NCBI GenBank assembly: GCA_051746745.1
Contig: JBNJFJ010000066.1
Coordinates: 1 to 10,771 of the forward strand
From: Halolactibacillus sp051746745
GTDB taxonomy: Bacteria; Bacillota; Bacilli; Bacillales; Amphibacillaceae
Length of the DNA: 10,771 nucleotides
Direction of reading: 5' to 3'
Each line of letters starts with the position of its first letter. The first letter of the stretch is position 1. A program made the translations under genes and the position numbers. Of the stretch, positions 7,084-10,771 are shown one piece after another. The notes under the pieces are model-generated. The model was not told where the DNA came from. It ran no database searches and saw nothing but the letters and a program-made list of their open reading frames with translations.

Positions 7084-7101
7084 TTGTTCAAGAATTCACA
7101 A
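7084..7101. promoter_or_regulatory. third Rex-like operator just downstream of the ndh2 start point
   Basis: TTGTTCAAGAATTCACAA has one perfect Rex half-site (TTCACAA) and one with two mismatches (TTGTTCA), 12 of 14 positions in all. Rex is known to control the NADH dehydrogenase gene ndh in Bacillus subtilis, and the position between +1 and +20 fits repression. Confidence 0.5.
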
Positions 7102-7147
7102 CAAATTTTTAATTTGAGACAAATATATATATTAGGAGAGTGAGCGT

Positions 7148-9022
7148 ATGGCTAAAAAAGATATCGTCTTGATTGGCGCTGGGTATGCGGGTGTTCATGC
7201 GGCGAAAAAGTTAGCTAAGAAGTTTAAAAAAGACGACGATGTGACAATTACACTAATCGACCGTCACTCGTACCACACAATGATGACTGAATTACACGAG
7301 GTTGCGGCACACCGCGTGGAACCTGATGCGATTCAATTCGACTTACGTCGTTTATTTAACCGCACGAAAGTGAATCTTGTCACAGACAACGTGACACATG
7401 TTGATCATGACAAGAAGAAAGTCATCACTGAAACAGGTGAATTTAACTTTGACTACCTTATCTTAGGTATGGGCGGGGAACCAAATGATTTTGGTACACC
7501 AGGTGTGAAAGAACACGGCTTTACCCTTTGGTCATGGGAAGACGCTGTTAAAATGCGTGAACAGATTGAAACAATGGTAAACCGTGCAGCAAACGAGCAT
7601 GATGAAAAAACACGTCGTGCGATGTTAACATTCACCGTTTGTGGTTCTGGATTTACTGGGATCGAACTTGCAGGTGAATTGCTTGAATGGAAAGATCGTC
7701 TTGCTAAAGACCATAAACTTGATCCTGAAGAAATCACGATTTACGTGATTGAAGCGGCACCAACGATTCTCAACATGTTAGAGCGTCGTGATGCAGATAA
7801 AGCAGAACACTACTTGCAAAAACATGGTGTACGTATTTTGAAAGACTCACCAATTGTTGAAGTTCGTGAAACAGAAATCGTGCTTCAAAGCGGTGAAGTG
7901 ATCCCAACTTATACATTAGCATGGACAGCTGGGGTTAAAGCTAATACAGATACAGAATCATTTGATTTAGAACAAGCGCGCGCAGGCCGCTTAAAAGTAA
8001 ATAAATATATGCAATCAGAAGCACATAAAAACGTCTATGTTGTTGGTGACTTAGCGTACTTCGAAGAAGAACCAGGTAAACCAACACCACAAATCGTTGA
8101 AGCTGCTGAACAAGCAGGAACAACCGCAGCGAAAAATATTATCGCTGAAATGACTGGCGGCGAAAAAGTTGGCTATGAAGGTAAATACCACGGTTTGATG
8201 GTATCGATTGGTGCACGTTACGGTGTCGCTGACTTAATGGGCTTACACTTAAGCGGTTGGTTTGCTAACTTAGTAAAGCACTTAGTTAACCTTTACTACT
8301 TCTTCGGCATTGGTAGTGGTTACTATATGTTCAAGTATGTTGAACACGAATTCTTCCACACGAAAGACAAGCGTAATATCTTCCGTGACTTCTTAACGCG
8401 TTATGGTAATGTCCTTTGGAGCATACCACTGCGTATATTCGTCGGTGGTTTCTGGATTGTTGAAGCTGGTTCTAAACTTTGGGGTAAAACGAAGTGGGAC
8501 GAAGCGACATCTAGTTTCTCTAAAGTCGGTGAATTATTCACTGGTCTTGGTGAAGATTCATGGTTAGTCTCTGATACGTTAAACATCAACTTCGGTTGGT
8601 TACAAGATGCAACATCAGCGGCATCAGATGCCGGTGCTAGTGGTGAATGGGCAGAGCCTATTCTATCTGAAATGCCGTTTTGGTTTGAATGGATTATGAA
8701 GATTTTTGTACCAACGCAAGAGATTGCCTTATTCGCGCAAAAATCAATGGTCTTCGTTGAGCTTGCGATTGGTTTAGCTTTAATTGCTGGTCTATTCGCC
8801 TGGTTAGCGTCAGCAGCAAGTGCTGCTTTTCTTGTCATGTTTACCTTAACCGCTATGCTCGGTTGGGATAAAGTGTGGGCACTTCCAGCATCAATTGCCT
8901 TACTAAACGGCTCAGGTCGTACGTTTGGTTTAGACTACTGGGTGATTCCATTTATCCAAACAAAACTTAGCAAGTTCTGGTACGGGGAACCGAAATCCAT
9001 CTACTCCGATCATAAGAAATAA
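7148..9022 (+). CDS. ndh2: type II NADH dehydrogenase with C-terminal membrane domain (EET-type Ndh2)
   Basis: The enzyme oxidises cytosolic NADH with FAD and passes electrons to a quinone without pumping protons. At 624 residues it is about 220 longer than ordinary NDH-2. Residues 1-400 form the two-dinucleotide-fold flavoprotein: FAD-binding GAGYAG (10-15), NADH-binding VCGSGFTG (164-171), LAWTAGV (257-263), VYVVGDLA (296-303), and the quinone-side stretch TPQIVEAAEQAGTTAAKN (313-330). Residues from about 421 form a membrane extension with segments near 421-440, 531-553, 555-575 and 576-600. IPLRIFVGGFWIVEAGSKLW (426-445) resembles the DoxX family. Such an extended Ndh2 is the form tied to EET in Listeria, where it feeds the demethylmenaquinone pool. 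The start has AGGAG 9 bases upstream. Probably Rex-controlled. It is followed by a hairpin terminator and a new promoter for eetA. Confidence 0.94.
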   Translation: MAKKDIVLIGAGYAGVHAAKKLAKKFKKDDDVTITLIDRHSYHTMMTELHEVAAHRVEPDAIQFDLRRLFNRTKVNLVTDNVTHVDHDKKKVITETGEFNFDYLILGMGGEPNDFGTPGVKEHGFTLWSWEDAVKMREQIETMVNRAANEHDEKTRRAMLTFTVCGSGFTGIELAGELLEWKDRLAKDHKLDPEEITIYVIEAAPTILNMLERRDADKAEHYLQKHGVRILKDSPIVEVRETEIVLQSGEVIPTYTLAWTAGVKANTDTESFDLEQARAGRLKVNKYMQSEAHKNVYVVGDLAYFEEEPGKPTPQIVEAAEQAGTTAAKNIIAEMTGGEKVGYEGKYHGLMVSIGARYGVADLMGLHLSGWFANLVKHLVNLYYFFGIGSGYYMFKYVEHEFFHTKDKRNIFRDFLTRYGNVLWSIPLRIFVGGFWIVEAGSKLWGKTKWDEATSSFSKVGELFTGLGEDSWLVSDTLNINFGWLQDATSAASDAGASGEWAEPILSEMPFWFEWIMKIFVPTQEIALFAQKSMVFVELAIGLALIAGLFAWLASAASAAFLVMFTLTAMLGWDKVWALPASIALLNGSGRTFGLDYWVIPFIQTKLSKFWYGEPKSIYSDHKK

Positions 9023-9048
9023 CGCTCACTTAAATAGTTAGAAGTAAT

Positions 9049-9090
9049 TGCGATGGCTTTCTTCATAGAGGGCCATCGCACTCTACTTTT
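9049..9090 (+). terminator. intrinsic terminator or attenuator after ndh2
   Basis: A perfect 9-bp GC-rich stem (TGCGATGGC at 9049-9057 with 9072-9080) encloses a 14-base loop and is followed by CTCTACTTTTAT. The T-run is interrupted, so termination may be partial, letting some ndh2 transcript continue into eetA. Confidence 0.65.
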
Positions 9091-9119
9091 ATCACCTTTA
9101 TGGTATTAAGTAGAAATGA

Positions 9120-9148
9120 TTGAAACATCTGAGTTTCGCCTATACAAT
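9120..9148 (+). promoter_or_regulatory. promoter of eetA-eetB-dmkB
   Basis: TTGAAA (9120-9125), a 17-base spacer and TACAAT (9143-9148), each five of six to consensus. Transcription would start near 9155, about 28 bases before the eetA ATG. This makes the right arm at least two transcription units. No Rex-like box is seen here. Confidence 0.65.
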
Positions 9149-9182
9149 GAAGAGTGATAAAACAATGAAAGGAAGGATAGAA

Positions 9183-9623
9183 ATGAAACGATTTTTAAAA
9201 CTCGCAACAGTCAGCGATGTCCTTGTTATTCTCGTACTGATTGGGATTTCTTTTCTTCCTTTTGCTGTTTTTTACGCCCAACAATCATCAAGTGGCGAAC
9301 GCTTTGTCGTCATTACGAAAGACCAAGCGGTATTACATGAAATCGCCTTGTCAGATATAGACGAGATTGAACAGGTCACGATTGATTCTGACGATGGGCA
9401 CTATAATACGATTGAAATATCAAATGGTGAGGTGCATATGCATGACGCCAATTGTAACGATCAAGTCTGTGTCCGCTCAGGAGCCATCGACTCACCAGGT
9501 GAGACGATTGTTTGTCTCCCGCATAAAGTCATTGTTGAAATAACGACAAAAGATAACACCAATGACCAAGAGATTGATATTATTAGCTCATTTATTTTCA
9601 TGAAGGGGTTACACTATGAGTAA
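9183..9623 (+). CDS. eetA: EetA, NusG domain II-containing membrane-anchored protein of EET
   Basis: EetA is required for extracellular electron transfer in Listeria; its exact chemistry is not known to me. The protein has 146 residues: a short basic N-terminus, one membrane helix (about 11-32), then an extracytosolic NusG domain II-like fold. The family's cysteine pattern is present: ANCNDQVCVRSGAIDSPGE (89-107, Cys91 and Cys96) and IVCLPHKVIVEI (109-120, Cys111). Such cysteines could be redox active, but no metal or cofactor is established. A longer reading from TTG at 9120 adds 21 codons, but that TTG is the -35 box of the promoter and lies upstream of transcription. The ATG at 9183 follows AAGGAAGG with 6-base spacing and gives the usual N-terminus. 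It overlaps eetB by 8 bases. Confidence 0.88.
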   Translation: MKRFLKLATVSDVLVILVLIGISFLPFAVFYAQQSSSGERFVVITKDQAVLHEIALSDIDEIEQVTIDSDDGHYNTIEISNGEVHMHDANCNDQVCVRSGAIDSPGETIVCLPHKVIVEITTKDNTNDQEIDIISSFIFMKGLHYE

Positions 9624-10167
9624 CAATCAACGACTTGTCTATATTGCCCTGCTCGCTAGCCAAGCTGTCATTATCGGCTTAGTTGAGCGTATGATTCCTT
9701 CGCCATTTTTCTTTGCGCCTGGCGCAAAACTTGGTCTTGCGAATATTATTACGTGTATGGCGTTATACACGTTACCTGTGAAAGATACGATGAAAGTCAT
9801 CGTGATCCGTTTATTACTTCAAACCCTTCTAGCAGGAACGGTCTCCACCTTCCTCTATAGCGGGATGGGGGCACTGGCAAGCTTTTTAGGGATGTTATTT
9901 GTTAAACATTTACCAAAGGTCAGTATTATTGGTGTGAGTGCGACCGGGGCAGTGCTTCATAACGTTGGTCAGTTAATTGTCGCGAGTCTTGTCGCCAATA
10001 CCTTTAGTGTGATGTTGTATTTACCTGTCTTATCGCTGATTGGTATTCTAACCGGCATTGCTACGGGAATTGCTGCCCACTACTTATTACACCACGTCGA
10101 ACGTCTGCACTATTATATGGACTTAAAAACACTTGAAATAGACGATATGAAAGAGGTTAGATTATGA
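9616..10167 (+). CDS. eetB: EetB, Gx transporter family membrane protein of EET
   Basis: A 183-residue polytopic membrane protein with about five or six helices (near 8-25, 36-52, 60-78, 82-96, 103-126 and 130-155). The N-terminal stretch with LVERMIPSPFFFAPGAKLGL (22-41) is typical of the family often labelled heptaprenyl diphosphate synthase component I. That name comes from gene neighbourhood with prenyl synthases and is probably misleading. The family belongs to the same fold group as ECF transporter S components. In Listeria EetB is needed with EetA for electron transfer. The start overlaps eetA by 8 bases with AAGGGG 7 bases upstream, and the stop overlaps dmkB as ATGA, so the three genes are tightly coupled. 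Its molecular role, electron conduit or transport, is unknown. Confidence 0.88.
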   Translation: MSNNQRLVYIALLASQAVIIGLVERMIPSPFFFAPGAKLGLANIITCMALYTLPVKDTMKVIVIRLLLQTLLAGTVSTFLYSGMGALASFLGMLFVKHLPKVSIIGVSATGAVLHNVGQLIVASLVANTFSVMLYLPVLSLIGILTGIATGIAAHYLLHHVERLHYYMDLKTLEIDDMKEVRL

Positions 10168-10771
10168 CTACCTATCAGATTTGGCAAAATGACAAGACGC
10201 TCATCGATGACCTGCGGGCTGTTGAAACGACGATTAGTCAACATATACGAATAAAAAACAAACAAATAGAAGCACAAATAAAAAAAGTAACCAACAAACA
10301 TGGAAAGATGTTGCGTCCCGTCTTTGTCTTACTCACAAGCCAAATGGGAGATCGATACGACCGCGAGAAGTCAATTGCCTTTGCGGCAGCATTAGAAACA
10401 CTCCATATGGCCACACTGATCCATGATGATGTGATTGACCAAGCGGATACTAGACGACAAATCCCAACGTTACACACAGTAAAAGATAATCGCTATGCGA
10501 TTTATGCCGGAGACTATCTCTTTTCTATTTGCTTTAACATGTTGTCGAAATACACCGAAGAATTAAACTTACTCAATTATAATGCCCGTAGTATGGAAAA
10601 AGTGTTAATCGGGGAACTTAATCAATTAGAGTCACGCTTTACCCCGCCAAAGAGCGTGAAAAGTTATCTGTCACGTATCTCAGGGAAAACCGCCCAACTC
10701 TTTGCGGTGAGCTGTTATACCGGCGCGACTGAAAGTGGCGCCTCATTACGCGACCGACAGCGTGCATATAA
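10164..10771 (+). CDS. dmkB: polyprenyl diphosphate synthase (DmkB), C-terminal part missing
   Basis: A trans-isoprenyl diphosphate synthase that builds the prenyl tail for demethylmenaquinone; the visible 202 codons run off the right edge. The family normally has about 320 residues, so about 60% is present. Visible motifs are GKMLRPVFVLL (47-57), the first Asp-rich motif LIHDDVIDQADTRR (85-98, Asp88, Asp89 and Asp92) that binds Mg and the allylic diphosphate, YAGDYLF (114-120) and GKTAQLF (174-180). The second Asp-rich motif lies beyond the window. The start overlaps the eetB stop (ATGA), with AAAGAGGT upstream. Together with dmkA at the end of the other arm it forms a dedicated quinone branch of the EET locus. 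A housekeeping heptaprenyl diphosphate synthase role is the alternative, but the context favours DmkB. Chain length cannot be read from the part seen. Confidence 0.9.
   Translation, partial: MTTYQIWQNDKTLIDDLRAVETTISQHIRIKNKQIEAQIKKVTNKHGKMLRPVFVLLTSQMGDRYDREKSIAFAAALETLHMATLIHDDVIDQADTRRQIPTLHTVKDNRYAIYAGDYLFSICFNMLSKYTEELNLLNYNARSMEKVLIGELNQLESRFTPPKSVKSYLSRISGKTAQLFAVSCYTGATESGASLRDRQRAY

Larger units (their letters stand above)
6609..7147. other. divergent regulatory region between apbE and ndh2 (539 bp, no gene)
   Basis: No credible coding sequence is present on either strand: the short open frames lack ribosome binding sites and family features. In Listeria the PplA gene occupies this position between apbE and ndh2; nothing like a lipoprotein signal peptide or FMN-acceptor motif remains here. 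The region is AT-rich and holds a good ndh2 promoter (7046-7074), a likely apbE -10, three Rex-like operators, an 8-bp perfect hairpin (6846-6864), and smaller inverted repeats (AAATGG/CCATTT at 6904-6922, AAGTAT/ATACTT at 6989-7010). Confidence 0.7.

Noticed and set aside
7113..7133. TTGAGA with downstream ATATAT as an ndh2 promoter
   Set aside because: The spacing would put the start point at or after the ndh2 start codon; TAGACA-17-TAGAAT upstream is far better.
8606..8650. Ndh2 loop around SDAGASGEW (residues 493-501) as an ApbE FMN-acceptor site
   Set aside because: It lacks the Ala-Thr/Ser ending of the known acceptor motif at the right spacing, and its side of the membrane is uncertain.
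8401..8838. 145-codon minus-strand open frame inside ndh2
   Set aside because: It lies wholly antisense to the well-supported ndh2 membrane domain; its length reflects codon bias of the gene opposite.
9120..9182. 21-codon N-terminal extension of eetA from a TTG
   Set aside because: The TTG coincides with the -35 box of a good promoter, has no ribosome binding site, and would place charged residues before the family's normal N-terminus.

Overview
The window comes from a low-GC Gram-positive bacterium of the Firmicutes, most likely class Bacilli. The evidence is the strong AGGAGG-type ribosome binding sites, the lipobox on ApbE, the EcfA1/EcfA2/EcfT transporter core and the gene families present. 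Genus cannot be read from this sequence. GC content looks even across the window (moderate, about 40%), and I see no insertion sequence, tRNA, rRNA, CRISPR array or other sign of recent transfer.

The centre of the window is a flavin-based extracellular electron transfer (EET) locus of the kind described in Listeria monocytogenes. It is laid out as two divergent arms around a 539-bp gene-free regulatory region (6609-7147). The left arm is on the minus strand and reads apbE/fmnB, dmkA, ecfA1, ecfA2, ecfT, with short gaps or overlaps; it ends in a strong terminator at 2003-2048. The right arm is on the plus strand and reads ndh2, eetA, eetB, dmkB, with dmkB cut by the window end. A terminator and a good new promoter sit between ndh2 and eetA.

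Read together, Ndh2 would pass electrons from cytosolic NADH to a demethylmenaquinone pool. DmkB (prenyl chain) and DmkA (prenyl transfer to the naphthoquinone head) would supply that pool. EetA and EetB are membrane partners needed for transfer out of the membrane. The lipoprotein ApbE would attach FMN to extracytosolic flavoproteins, and the ECF energising module would move flavin across the membrane. Two parts of the Listeria system are not seen here: the FMN-carrying lipoprotein PplA and the S-component-like FmnA. They may lie beyond dmkB, elsewhere, or be replaced.

The divergent regulatory region holds three sequences close to the Rex operator (TTGTGAA-N4-TTCACAA). One overlaps the apbE -10, one lies just after the predicted ndh2 start point, and one is central. 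This suggests control by the NADH/NAD+ ratio, although FNR- or ArcR-type regulators recognise a similar core.

To the left of the EET locus are a tRNA-dihydrouridine synthase gene with its own promoter, leader hairpin and terminator, and the first two thirds or so of a UMF1-family MFS transporter gene. Both are on the minus strand and probably unrelated to EET.
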